Assembly: GCA_038207425.1 (NCBI GenBank) | Contig: JBBQZU010000018.1 | Location: 1 to 64,000 of the forward strand | Reading direction: 5' to 3' | Length of the DNA stretch: 64,000 bases | Origin: JBBQZU01 sp038207425 | GTDB lineage: Bacteria; Bacteroidota; Bacteroidia; Flavobacteriales_D; Cryomorphaceae | Shown: positions 55,304 to 64,000 of the stretch, in pieces | How the letters are laid out: each line of letters starts with the position of its first letter | Position numbering within the stretch: position 1 is the first letter of the stretch | Made by a program: the position numbers and the translations under genes | The notes under the pieces: generated by a model | What the model was told of the DNA's origin: nothing | Seen by the model: the letters and a program-made list of their open reading frames with translations, nothing else | Database searches by the model: none

Positions 55304-56911
55304 TTAAAAGCCTTTGTTCGCGAGGTTAAAGGTTGAGTACTGGTTTTGCTTTAGCAATTCAACTGATTTCTGGTAGGTAGGCCAGTAAGGATTGTACACC
55401 TGGTAGTACGCCGAAGTATCCCACAGGTTGCGTGCAATAAGTGCTTTTACACGACCGTCAATAAGCTCCTTAGACTTGGCGTATTGCTCATCGTCCCAAG
55501 TTATTGCTTCTGATATAACGTGCTTCTTAAAAGCTTCCAGCCATGCTTCTTTCTCAAAACCAGCTATGAATAACTCCACGGTAGGATATGATTTGAGAAT
55601 ACGTTTTCGGTTATCATTGGCATATTCCAGGGTAAAGCTATTCATGATTCCTTTGCGCACAAGGTCAGAGTTGAGTTTGCTTGATTGGGTGGTATCAACT
55701 GCCACAAATACATCGGGTAGTATACCTCCTCCACCAAATACCAGCCTTTGATTGTTGGTATAGTATTTTAATGAATCGGGAAAACCAATGCTGTCGTTGC
55801 TCCACATTTCGCCATTCTCATAGCGCTCCCACCGCTCCATGTTGTAAGCTTCAGTGCCATTGTCATAAGGTTTCTGTATGCAGCGACCACTTGGTGTATA
55901 ATACTTTTGAGTGGTAAGGCGCACTACCGAACCATCGGGCAATTGAATTGGTCTTTGAACCAATCCTTTGCCAAATGAGCGCCGGCCCACTACCAACCCG
56001 CGGTCCCAATCCTGAATGGCTCCCGACACAATTTCAGAAGCACTCGCGGAGCCTTCATCTATCATCACAATAAGACGACCGGTGAGAAAATCACCACTTG
56101 GTGTACTCTTGTAATAACGACGCGGATAGTTCCGGCCTTCTGTATATACTATATTGAGATTTTCTTTCAAAAATTGGTCTGCAAGTTCTTTTGAGGTATC
56201 AAGCAAGCCACCACCATTTCCCTGAAGGTCCAATATTAGGTCCTCCATGCCTTGTTTTTTTAGTTTTGCCATGGCAGCATGAAATTCTTCCATAGTGGTT
56301 TTAGCAAAGCGGTTCAGCTTTATGTAGCCTATTTTAGTATCGATCATATAGGCTGCATCAAGACTAAAAATGGGTATTTTATCACGGATAATTTCAAACT
56401 CAAGAACCTTTTTCTCACCCGACCTGTGTATTCCTACATTCACCTTCGTATCCTTCGGGCCACGTAGTTTGTTCGCTACGTCCTCATTCGTAATTCCTAC
56501 CCCTGCTACAACGATTCCTTCAATACTCACTATTTTATCGCCTGCCTGAATACCAAGCTTATCGCTCGGCCCTCCTGATATGGGTGAAATTACTGTAATG
56601 GTATCTTTTAGAATATTGAATTGAATTCCAATTCCTTCGAAGTTGCCTTCAAGGGTTTCATTGGCTTTCTGAACATCCTTGGAAGAAATGTAGGTGCTGT
56701 GGGGATCCAAGTCGGCAAGCATACGCTCGATAGCATCTTCTACCATTAGTTCGGTATCTACGCTGTCCACATAGTTTTGCTCTATTTGAAAAATTAGTGC
56801 AGTGAGTTTCTCAGCTGCTCTGCGATAAGTGGCTTCTTTTGCTGTTTGGCCGGCAGCCAAAGTAGCAATTGTAATGAAAGCAAAGGATACGACAAGGTTT
56901 CTGAATTTCAT
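55304..56911 (-). CDS. S41 carboxy-terminal processing peptidase
   Basis: A 535-residue periplasmic protease. It has a signal peptide (to AAGQ), an N-terminal helical domain, a PDZ domain (FEGIGIQFNILKDTITVISPI, IQAGDKIVSIEG) and an S41 catalytic domain with the serine in DEGSASASEIVSGAIQD and the lysine in RSFGKGLVQ. It cleaves or trims C-termini of envelope proteins. I start at ATG 56911 because the signal peptide begins there. Confidence 0.93.
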   Translation of the reverse strand: MKFRNLVVSFAFITIATLAAGQTAKEATYRRAAEKLTALIFQIEQNYVDSVDTELMVEDAIERMLADLDPHSTYISSKDVQKANETLEGNFEGIGIQFNILKDTITVISPISGGPSDKLGIQAGDKIVSIEGIVVAGVGITNEDVANKLRGPKDTKVNVGIHRSGEKKVLEFEIIRDKIPIFSLDAAYMIDTKIGYIKLNRFAKTTMEEFHAAMAKLKKQGMEDLILDLQGNGGGLLDTSKELADQFLKENLNIVYTEGRNYPRRYYKSTPSGDFLTGRLIVMIDEGSASASEIVSGAIQDWDRGLVVGRRSFGKGLVQRPIQLPDGSVVRLTTQKYYTPSGRCIQKPYDNGTEAYNMERWERYENGEMWSNDSIGFPDSLKYYTNNQRLVFGGGGILPDVFVAVDTTQSSKLNSDLVRKGIMNSFTLEYANDNRKRILKSYPTVELFIAGFEKEAWLEAFKKHVISEAITWDDEQYAKSKELIDGRVKALIARNLWDTSAYYQVYNPYWPTYQKSVELLKQNQYSTFNLANKGF

Positions 56912-57126
56912 ATTTATATAATGAGTGTTTAAAGTTATGAAATCTTTAGGTATACTATAACGGTGAATTCCGTTAATCTTGGTTAAGAAGCTTTTTCCAT
57001 ACGGCATAGAATGCAGCTAAGTTGCTTGTTTTGAAACTATTTTTTTGAGACTTTCGTAGTGGTACCAATATCTATACGTTACAGCCCTTTCGGGAAAACG
57101 AAATGTAAAACAGAAAAGGTAGCCTC

Positions 57127-58665
57127 ATGCTGGAGCAACTGCACCAATTTGAACCCGATGAATGGAAGCGAATCGAATCTCAATTCGTTGATCATTACAC
57201 TGCTACCTACAATTTCGTAACGGAAAACCGCGGGTCAGTTCAGGAAGCACGTAATGTATACATGGAGGCATTTGTCTATTACATCCAACTTCTGGAACTC
57301 CAAGGAATGAAGCTGGTTGAAAAGGCGCCGGATATTCTCTACTCATTTTCGCGAAAGCTCTGGTTGCTAAAGCTTGAAAAACGAAACGTAGACCTTAATT
57401 ACGTTAAGCATCGCCGTGAGTATTTTGAGATGGAAGAAGCATTTCACTCCATTGACTCCATAAATCAACGCAGCACCAAAACTGCTGATAAGCTCGCTCA
57501 GATAGGTGAACCGCACCGCACTATACTACTTGAATGTGTTGGGCGTAAAAAAGCAATCTGCGATATAGCTCCGCGCTTTGGATTCAGCGATGAGGACAGA
57601 GCGTTTCAGCAATTATCAAAAAATGCAAAACAACTCATTAAGCTGATTGAAGGAAAGGATGTGGAGGAAAACGATGCAAAGTTTGCCTCCCTTTTTCGTT
57701 TTGTACTTGACAATCCACAGGCTGAAGTATCAACAATACAAGAAGCTGATAAGGTAACCGTAACTATGATATCGCGTTTGGTGGTGATGGTGCGCAGCCA
57801 TGTAACACGCGCTAGCAGGGTAGAGCATCTTCGCGCTATGCAAGAGAAACAGCTTGAACCAAAAACAACTGCTTTGCAAACGGAAAAGGAAACTAATACA
57901 AAGAAAATGAAACCGGTACTCGTATTTTCAATCACTGCATTTATTGCTGTTGCAATATCGGCTATCACTTCGGTAAGCCTTTCGGGGGGTACTTTTGGCG
58001 CTGGCCCTGCTGCCGCTCTCGAATCAGAATCTACAGAGCTTGTGCTTGAAGATGTAGTTGAGGTAGCGCCGGTTCTAGAGCCATCCTTTGTAAGCAATGC
58101 TTTTGCCGTTGCGCCAGAAGGATATTTTATCACTACTGCCGCAGAAATAAGCAGCGCCAATTCGATCCAGCTCATTCATGCCGAAAGCGGTGAAGGCTTT
58201 AATGCATCCGTTGTTTATAATGACACTTTAAATAATCTGGCCATTCTACATTGTACTGATGAAACAAAACCTTTCAATGTTCCTTTCAGATTTAATCCAT
58301 TAAAAGTTGCATTGGGTGAGCAGGTCTATTCCATCAGCTACCCTGAAGCCCAATTGCTTTACAGCGATGGCAGTATCTCGTTTACCGACAATGAAGGTAC
58401 AATTGGCGCCAGAATAGGATATGTCGCTGCTGGAACGCCTGTGCTTGCGCCAAATGGACAATTAAACGGTATGACTACCACAAGCGAAAACGGAATGGCA
58501 ACATTGATAGAAGCAACGAAGCTCAATGAGATTTTTGCCAAAGCTCAGCAAACCGGTTCTTTTAAAATGAATCTTCCTCAGCGAAACAAACTATTCTTTA
58601 TGGAACGCGCGCAGCAGATAGAAACTATGAAAAAATGTATTTACAAAGTCAAAGTTTTCTATTGA
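57127..58665 (+). CDS. Sigma-like/transmembrane/inactive protease-like fusion
   Basis: A 512-residue protein of unusual architecture. Residues about 15-95 resemble ECF sigma region 2 (GSVQEARNVYMEAFVYYIQ, SFSRKLWLLKLEKR). Residues about 115-178 resemble region 4 (PHRTILLECVGRKKAICDIAPRFGFSDED). Then comes a helical linker, one membrane helix at about 263-285 (LVFSITAFIAVAISAI), and an outer domain (about 320-490) with a trypsin/HtrA pattern. In that domain the histidine position reads TTAAE, the aspartate position reads LNNLAIL, and no GxSGGP is present, so it should be inactive. No close family is known to me. Confidence 0.65.
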   Translation: MLEQLHQFEPDEWKRIESQFVDHYTATYNFVTENRGSVQEARNVYMEAFVYYIQLLELQGMKLVEKAPDILYSFSRKLWLLKLEKRNVDLNYVKHRREYFEMEEAFHSIDSINQRSTKTADKLAQIGEPHRTILLECVGRKKAICDIAPRFGFSDEDRAFQQLSKNAKQLIKLIEGKDVEENDAKFASLFRFVLDNPQAEVSTIQEADKVTVTMISRLVVMVRSHVTRASRVEHLRAMQEKQLEPKTTALQTEKETNTKKMKPVLVFSITAFIAVAISAITSVSLSGGTFGAGPAAALESESTELVLEDVVEVAPVLEPSFVSNAFAVAPEGYFITTAAEISSANSIQLIHAESGEGFNASVVYNDTLNNLAILHCTDETKPFNVPFRFNPLKVALGEQVYSISYPEAQLLYSDGSISFTDNEGTIGARIGYVAAGTPVLAPNGQLNGMTTTSENGMATLIEATKLNEIFAKAQQTGSFKMNLPQRNKLFFMERAQQIETMKKCIYKVKVFY

Positions 58666-58728
58666 ATAAAGGCAACCTTTTCAGAATATTACGTTATTCT
58701 ATTGAGCGACAAGTTCACACAAAATACA

Positions 58729-58756
58729 GAAGCCTTCCATGCTATGGGAAGGCTTC
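58729..58756. terminator. Bidirectional terminator
   Basis: GAAGCCTTCC (58729-58738) pairs perfectly with GGAAGGCTTC (58747-58756), between the fusion gene and convergent trxB. Confidence 0.8.
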
Positions 58757-58784
58757 AGTGTTTTATGGGCGCAGCATACGCAAC

Positions 58785-59729
58785 TCAATGCATGCCATTT
58801 GCCGCAAGGTAGCGCTCTGCATCGAGGGCAGCCATACATCCAGTGCCGGCAGCAGTAACGGCTTGCCGGTAAGTTTTATCAGCAGCATCGCCTGATGCGA
58901 AAACTCCGGGAATATTGGTACGTGTGCTGCCCGGCTGTATTTTCAGATAGCCTACATCGTCCATATCAAGCCAACCTTTGAAAATATCGGTATTCGGGTT
59001 ATGTCCTATTGCCACGAAAAAGCCGGTTACTACAATATTAAATTCTTCATTGGTAACTACATTTCGAAGACGTGCGCCTTCTACGGTCTTTTCTCCGGTT
59101 ATTTCAAGGGTTTCTGTATTCCAAAGTATTTCAACATTGGGCAGATTCATCACCCTGTGCTGCATGGCTTTTGAAGCGCGAAGCTCATCGCGCCGCACGA
59201 TCATGTACACCTTCTTGCAAAGTTTAGCAAGGTAGCTGGCTTCTTCAGCGGCAGTATCTCCACCACCTACTATGGCAACTTCCTGACCTTTGAAGAAGAA
59301 TCCGTCGCAAACTGCGCACGCGCTCACTCCATAGCCGTTGAGGCGCTGCTCGCTCTCAAGACCAAGCCATTTTGCTGAAGCACCGGTTGAGATAATTACG
59401 GTGTCGGCCTTTACTTTCTTTTCACCATCAATGGTTATGATGTGGTGCGGGCCGGTAAAGTCAACTTCAGTGGCAAGTCCAAATCGTATATCTGTTTCGA
59501 ATCGCAGGGCCTGCTTCCGGAAATCTTCCATCATCTCGGGCCCTTGTGTGCCATCGGGATAGCCAGGGTAGTTTTCTACCTCAGTAGTTACTGTAAGCTG
59601 CCCTCCGGGCTGTAATCCTTGATAAAGCAAAGGCTTCATATCAGCGCGTGCTGCATAAATAGCGGCGGTATATCCCGCAGGTCCTGATCCTATAATCAGA
59701 CATTTTACATGTTCCATTTCCTGGCTCAT
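58785..59729 (-). CDS. trxB: Thioredoxin-disulfide reductase
   Basis: A 314-residue flavoprotein that reduces thioredoxin with NADPH. It has an FAD-binding GSGPAGYTAAIYAARA, an NADPH-binding GGGDTAAEEA and the redox pair C138/C141 (SACAVCDG). The C-terminal FAD site reads FASGDAADKTYRQAVTAAGTGCMAALDAE. Start ATG 59729. A family-typical length and all key residues. Confidence 0.97.
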   Translation of the reverse strand: MSQEMEHVKCLIIGSGPAGYTAAIYAARADMKPLLYQGLQPGGQLTVTTEVENYPGYPDGTQGPEMMEDFRKQALRFETDIRFGLATEVDFTGPHHIITIDGEKKVKADTVIISTGASAKWLGLESEQRLNGYGVSACAVCDGFFFKGQEVAIVGGGDTAAEEASYLAKLCKKVYMIVRRDELRASKAMQHRVMNLPNVEILWNTETLEITGEKTVEGARLRNVVTNEEFNIVVTGFFVAIGHNPNTDIFKGWLDMDDVGYLKIQPGSTRTNIPGVFASGDAADKTYRQAVTAAGTGCMAALDAERYLAANGMH

Positions 59730-59829
59730 AGGTGCAATTATTTTTTTGAGACTGCAAAGTTAGCAATGCTTTCGGGTATTGCAGTGCGATATTTATCACC
59801 AACATCTATAGGCCCAGTGTTTTGATCTA

Positions 59830-60780
59830 TCAGGGTGCTACAACTACAGTATCCTGACTGCATACGTAAGCAGCCCATATCCCCAGGCCTCCATTAATAT
59901 TGCTTATTACATTGTTTGGCGCAGCAAAAGGACTGCCATTGGCTCCTTGCTGGGCTTCGAGTGTTCTGAAAAAATCATAGGTGCCCGCGTCGGTACTGCA
60001 GAATTTTAACACAAAGGTATCGCCCTTTTCAAAGAACCGTGCCGACTCACCAGTATCCGTTGGGCGGGATGAATTGCCAGGCTGTCCGCGCACAATTCCT
60101 ACTTCTACAGTGGTGGCGTTAAAGAAATCGTCAGCAAATACTCCGCCCAGTGGTGCGTAGAAGGTAGGGTCAACAGGGTTCTCATTTTGATTAGGCCCAA
60201 TCCGTCGGGTGAAAGCCCTGTAGTTGTTTCCCAAGGTGGCGGGGTCTGTGAGGTAAGCGAAGCAATAGCCAAAGCGGTTGCTGTTGGCCCAAAGCCTGAA
60301 CCACACAGAATCGGGTCGCACCAAGCTTGGAATGTGCGCTTTAGATGTAAGTGTATGGCCTTTTGCATTTACCTTAAGTTGATAGGTGGTATTTTCCACG
60401 CCGAATTGTTCTGTTTCTGTGCCCACATAAATGCATATCGGGAATGTTTCTATATTAATGCCTTCAATACCTGTAATCTCTATAAAAAGTGGAAGTAGTT
60501 CTTGAGGTATTTCGCTTGCGCAGATGCGGCTGAGCGCTATATCATTCACAAATACTTCGGCATCATCAATGTATGATGCCGCAACATCTGCTGCCGTCGC
60601 GGGTTCAAAAAATCCTCTTGTGGTGCTTACGAGCACTATTGGTGGCATACCGGCTTCTATGCGGCCTTCAATTACAATTTGTTCTTCGCCGGGTGGCACA
60701 TCCAATTCTATTTCGCTCTCGCAGGCTGAAAGGGCAGATATTAAGGCTAGGGCGATGATATAAAATATTGACTTTTTCAA
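59830..60780 (-). CDS. DUF4249 lipoprotein
   Basis: A 316-residue lipoprotein (lipobox LSAC, then ESEIELDVP) with the DUF4249 pattern EEQIVIEGRIEAG. The family is almost always paired with a TonB receptor and is thought to help it bind or handle its substrate at the outer membrane. It starts with TTG at 60780, overlapping the stop of the receptor gene as TTGA. Confidence 0.87.
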   Translation of the reverse strand: MKKSIFYIIALALISALSACESEIELDVPPGEEQIVIEGRIEAGMPPIVLVSTTRGFFEPATAADVAASYIDDAEVFVNDIALSRICASEIPQELLPLFIEITGIEGINIETFPICIYVGTETEQFGVENTTYQLKVNAKGHTLTSKAHIPSLVRPDSVWFRLWANSNRFGYCFAYLTDPATLGNNYRAFTRRIGPNQNENPVDPTFYAPLGGVFADDFFNATTVEVGIVRGQPGNSSRPTDTGESARFFEKGDTFVLKFCSTDAGTYDFFRTLEAQQGANGSPFAAPNNVISNINGGLGIWAAYVCSQDTVVVAP

Positions 60781-63191
60781 AATATAAAATTCCAGGTTAC
60801 TGATGGCAAAATGGGGAACAGTGCAACTTGCTTTGCGGTAATTTTAAAATTATTTTCTTCAACCCTGCCTTCATTGTCGAAGTAGTAGAAATATGGATTC
60901 AGCCTGCTATACACATTATATATGCTAAAAACCCAGCTTGATGTAACGCGCCTTGGCTGGGTTTCTTTATTTCTCGTTAGGGGGTTCACCACGGTTTTTT
61001 TGTTCTTTGGTAAGTACGTTGCTGAGAGATCGAGCCGGTGGTAGTCGCGCATGCGAAAGCTGTTGCGTTCTGCATATTCAAAAATAAGCCTGCTCTCAAT
61101 AAAATAGCCACTTTCAGGCAGGGTAATGGCCCTTCCTGTGCCGAAGATAAAATTTCCCGAAAGGGTCCACTTGTTATTGAGTTTATGAGCGGCCACAATG
61201 GCAAGATCGTGTCTGCGGTCGTAGGTTGCCGGATACCAATTTGCTGCATTTATATCATCAAACTGGCGCATGGTATTCGATAGGGTATATCCTATCCATC
61301 CTGTGGAGCGGCCCTTTTGCTTCCGCAGAAAAAATTCAACACCGGCGCTATAGCCCCTGCCGAAGGTGAGCAAATTGTCTTCATTGTTTCCTACCCCGTC
61401 CTGTGGCTGTGCATTTTCTTTGTACTCCACTAGGTTTTGCATGTCTTTATAGTACACTTCCACGCTGGCCTCGTAGGTATCATTCTGCAATGTTCTGAAA
61501 TAGCCCAATGCAGTTTGCAATCCTTTTTGGGGCTGCACCACATCGGTACTCGGCAGCCATACATCGGTAGGGAGGGCCAGGGGCGAAATATTGGCCAGGT
61601 GGATGTACTGGTAATTTGTAGTGTAAGATCCTTTGATCGACGACACCGCATTGATTCTGTAGCGCACCTGCATTCTGGGCTCAAGTCCGCCGTAAGTGGC
61701 TACTCTGCTGCCTGCTCTAAAACTCACCGTATCGCGGTTGTTCCCGTTATCATCTAGTAAAAACCTGCTGAACGGGCCTACATGTGCAAAGCCTGAATAT
61801 CTAAGACCTAGCTCAAATCTCCACCGGTCTGTAAGGTCGAACTGATCGGCAATATATACGGCTCCTTCATGGCTGTATAGCTGCTGCTGTTTTCCGAGAT
61901 CAAAAACCGTTTCGCCTTGTGCCGCGCTCGAATTGTTTGGTGTGATGTCGTGAAAGGTGTATGCAATTCCGGTTTTAATAAGGTGCCTACCCAAATTAAA
62001 AGTTAGTTCTGGGCGCAGTCGGTAGTCGGTAATAAGGCTGCGCACCTTCAGTTCAAATTCGTCCTGCGCACCCCTGAAGCCAAATTGATAGCGGGTGAAC
62101 GACCCATTGAGATGAAGCAGGGTATTGTTTCCAAAAAGCCGTTTCCATCCGGCACTTATTATTCTGTTGCCCCATTCCACATCTGTACTGAATTCAGTTT
62201 GCGCACTTTTAAATCCAAAGGCATCATCGCCCAGATATCCGCTGAGGTAAAGAGAGCTGCCCTGTTTCAGTTGCCAGTCAAGGCGGGCATTTACATCATA
62301 GAAGTAGTATTGGCTTCCGCCAAATTGCGACTCGGAATTGATAAAGGGCCGGGCCAATGCATCAATATAGGTTCGCCTTCCTGAAAGGATAAATGAAGCT
62401 TTATTTCGCGAAAGCGGGCCTTCCAGAGTAAGTCTGCTTGAAATAAGACCGATACCTCCGCGACCGCCAAAATTTTGAAGATCGCCGCTTCGCTGCTTTA
62501 CATTAATAACCGAAGCCAGCCGCTCACCGTAATTGGCGGGCATACCCCCTTTATAAAGTTCGACACTTTCTATAGCATCGGAGTTAAATACCGAAAAGAA
62601 ACCCAGAAGGTGCGACGCATTGTATACCGGTGCCTCGTCAAACAAAATAAGGTTTTGATCGGGCCCTCCGCCACGCACATAGAAACCTGCGTTGCCTTCG
62701 CCGGCAGCCTGCACACCTGGCAGAAGCGTAAGGGTTTTCAAAAGGTCTATCTCGCCCATAAAAGCCGGTAGCAGGGCGATGGTTTTCATATCGAGCAGGG
62801 TAGTGCCCATTTGGGTGCTTTCGGTAAGGGTTGATTTACTGCTCTTTATCTCCACGATAGCCAGTGTGGTGATGCCGAGTTTTATGTCAATATAGAATTC
62901 TTCACTGCCGTTGAGCTGCATTTCTTTGCGGTATTCTGAATAGCCGGTGTATGATGCCACAAGGGTATACTTACCCGGCTTTACTTCCAGTCTGAATTTA
63001 CCGTTGGAGTCGGCAGCTACTCCATCGCGCCCGGGCAGCAGGTATATGGTTGCTCCGGGCAAGGGCGTGCCTGAGAGGCTATCAACCACCGAACCGGTAA
63101 TGACAGCGGTATTCTGGGCCATAGATTCTACTGCTTGCACGGCAAGGTAAAAGAAGCAGAGCAGTAAGTGAAACTTGTACTTACAAATCAT
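60777..63191 (-). CDS. TonB-dependent receptor (carboxypeptidase-like domain)
   Basis: An 804-residue outer-membrane transporter. It has a signal peptide (to SMAQ), a carboxypeptidase-regulatory-like domain (GSVVDSLSGTPLPGATIYLL), a plug (DLLKTLTLLPGVQAAGEGNAGFYVRGG, YNASHLLGFFSVFNSDAIESVELYKGG) and a 22-strand-type barrel ending in LPSVTWNFIF. Partner of the DUF4249 lipoprotein downstream. I start at ATG 63191 for the signal peptide. Substrate unknown. Confidence 0.93.
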   Translation of the reverse strand: MICKYKFHLLLCFFYLAVQAVESMAQNTAVITGSVVDSLSGTPLPGATIYLLPGRDGVAADSNGKFRLEVKPGKYTLVASYTGYSEYRKEMQLNGSEEFYIDIKLGITTLAIVEIKSSKSTLTESTQMGTTLLDMKTIALLPAFMGEIDLLKTLTLLPGVQAAGEGNAGFYVRGGGPDQNLILFDEAPVYNASHLLGFFSVFNSDAIESVELYKGGMPANYGERLASVINVKQRSGDLQNFGGRGGIGLISSRLTLEGPLSRNKASFILSGRRTYIDALARPFINSESQFGGSQYYFYDVNARLDWQLKQGSSLYLSGYLGDDAFGFKSAQTEFSTDVEWGNRIISAGWKRLFGNNTLLHLNGSFTRYQFGFRGAQDEFELKVRSLITDYRLRPELTFNLGRHLIKTGIAYTFHDITPNNSSAAQGETVFDLGKQQQLYSHEGAVYIADQFDLTDRWRFELGLRYSGFAHVGPFSRFLLDDNGNNRDTVSFRAGSRVATYGGLEPRMQVRYRINAVSSIKGSYTTNYQYIHLANISPLALPTDVWLPSTDVVQPQKGLQTALGYFRTLQNDTYEASVEVYYKDMQNLVEYKENAQPQDGVGNNEDNLLTFGRGYSAGVEFFLRKQKGRSTGWIGYTLSNTMRQFDDINAANWYPATYDRRHDLAIVAAHKLNNKWTLSGNFIFGTGRAITLPESGYFIESRLIFEYAERNSFRMRDYHRLDLSATYLPKNKKTVVNPLTRNKETQPRRVTSSWVFSIYNVYSRLNPYFYYFDNEGRVEENNFKITAKQVALFPILPSVTWNFIF

Positions 63192-63296
63192 GGAATAATG
63201 GACGAACAATCCGGAGTGGAAGTTGGTTTAGGTTGTCGCTTCAAAGTTCAAATAAAAACATGAAATAAACTGCTCGTCAGTATTTCTGGTCAAATC

Positions 63297-63326
63297 AAAA
63301 AAGCAGCCCCATAAGAGGCGGCTTTT
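63297..63326 (-). terminator. Terminator of the T9SS cargo gene at the window end
   Basis: AAAAAGC-GCC pairs with GGC-GCTTTTT around an ATAAGA loop, just past the stop codon at 63351 of the minus-strand gene. Confidence 0.7.
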
Positions 63327-63350
63327 TGATAAAGAATGATACGAAATTGA

Positions 63351-64000
63351 TTATTTCACACCCACCACTTTTCCATTCTGCACGGGCGTGCCGTCTAGGA
63401 AGATGGTATAAGTAAGCATGGCTTTGGGCAATTGAATTCCATCAATTATAAAGATGCTGCCTGCGCCAAATTGTTCGCTTTTTACGTAGCGGCCAAGGAG
63501 GTCGGAGATGTCGATGCGAAGCACTTTGTATTCCGGTGTTTCAGTATTGAAACGGAAAATAAGTTCAGACGAGAAGGGGTTAGGGTAGATAGAAAATATG
63601 TGGTTAGAATCAGAAGTATTAGTGCCAATTTCATTAGCCTTCTCAATTGCTGCGAGCAGATCAATACCAATTGTATCAAAAGGTATGATGTGTGGATTAT
63701 AGCCCATTCCTGCCGCGATAGAAATAGCATTTAGGAATGATGTGTTACCTGCTGATGAGAAGAAACCTGATTCAAACAAGGCTGGTATATCCTCTGGCGT
63801 GCCAGAAGGAATCATATAAAGAGAATTGACCTCGGTAAAATTATCGTTTGAATTTACCCATGACGGTGCAGGGTAACCTAACTTCCCAGAAAGCGATGCT
63901 CAAACCAAAGCAGCTTCAACAGCTTCAAATTCATTAACCAAAGAGAGTATTTCGCTTGATGTATATGCTCCGGTGGTATCTGATAGCAGTAATAAAACCG
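63351..64000 (-). pseudogene. T9SS type A cargo protein, partial, with an in-frame TGA
   Basis: The gene runs off the right end of the window. The minus frame from about 63998 reads an unidentified segment (TTGAYTSSEILSLVNEFEA), then TGA at 63900-63902 after EAALV, and continues in the same frame (ASLSGKLGYPAPSWVN) to a type A sorting domain (IFSIYPNPFSSELIFRFN) and stop at 63351. Without the TGA it would be one frame; a tryptophan codon (TGG) changed to TGA is a simple explanation. The catalytic part, if any, is outside the window. An ATG at 63815 could start a short fragment. Confidence 0.6.

Overview
The window comes from a bacterium of the phylum Bacteroidota. Four proteins end in type IX secretion (T9SS) C-terminal signals, and there is an SprF/PorP-type protein. 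Other markers are two FecI/FecR-type or ECF sigma systems, TonB receptors paired with a DUF4249 lipoprotein, S46 and S41 peptidases, and promoters with the TAnnTTTG -7 box. I cannot assign a genus. No rRNA, tRNA or CRISPR array was seen; the one clear RNA gene is RNase P RNA (about 36966-37370).

Layout. 1-460: remnant of a tyrosine recombinase beside a long bulged palindrome. 0.46-3.5 kb: a GC-richer short DNA polymerase III alpha gene. 3.5-7.2 kb: an AT-richer accessory stretch with a (TTTC)n microsatellite, small exported proteins and a broken DUF4221-like lipoprotein. 7.2-15.1 kb: a GreA-like protein, a TetA-type MFS exporter, a secreted M36 metalloprotease and a PaaE-type reductase. 15.3-21 kb: a decay zone holding an intact RES toxin with a doubly interrupted Xre/ParS antitoxin, a DUF4190 lipoprotein with an in-frame TAA, intact ychF, and a TonB receptor with at least six lesions. 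21-24.5 kb: sigma factor, FecR, and an STN-domain protein made largely of 16-residue repeats. 24.6-31.1 kb: hutI, then GH20 hexosaminidase, CutC and GH2 beta-mannosidase, the last three linked by TAATG overlaps. 31.2-32.1 kb: a dead IS1595-type transposase. 32.3-39 kb: a secreted alpha/beta hydrolase, trhO, an ECF sigma with a membrane partner, rnpB, and a broken REP-associated transposase inserted in front of a conserved exported protein. 39-52 kb: tryptophan 2,3-dioxygenase, a lipoprotein, a four-gene T9SS/SprF/OmpA/M23 operon, a DnaJ protein, a DPP11-like peptidase and pterin carbinolamine dehydratase. 52-64 kb: a collagen-like S74 surface protein, DUF1573, an S41 protease, a membrane-tethered sigma-like/protease-like fusion, trxB, a DUF4249/TonB pair and a partial T9SS cargo gene.

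How it works together. Much of the window serves a cell-surface life style: secreted proteases (M36, S46), an apparent N-glycan salvage operon (GH20, CutC, GH2), TonB uptake, and adhesin-like T9SS cargo with its SprF/OmpA partners. The most unusual gene is 57127-58665: an ECF sigma-like N-terminal half joined through one membrane helix to a trypsin-like domain that has lost its catalytic residues. Interrupted genes are numerous. Several interruptions are a single in-frame TAA, TAG or TGA in an otherwise preserved reading frame.
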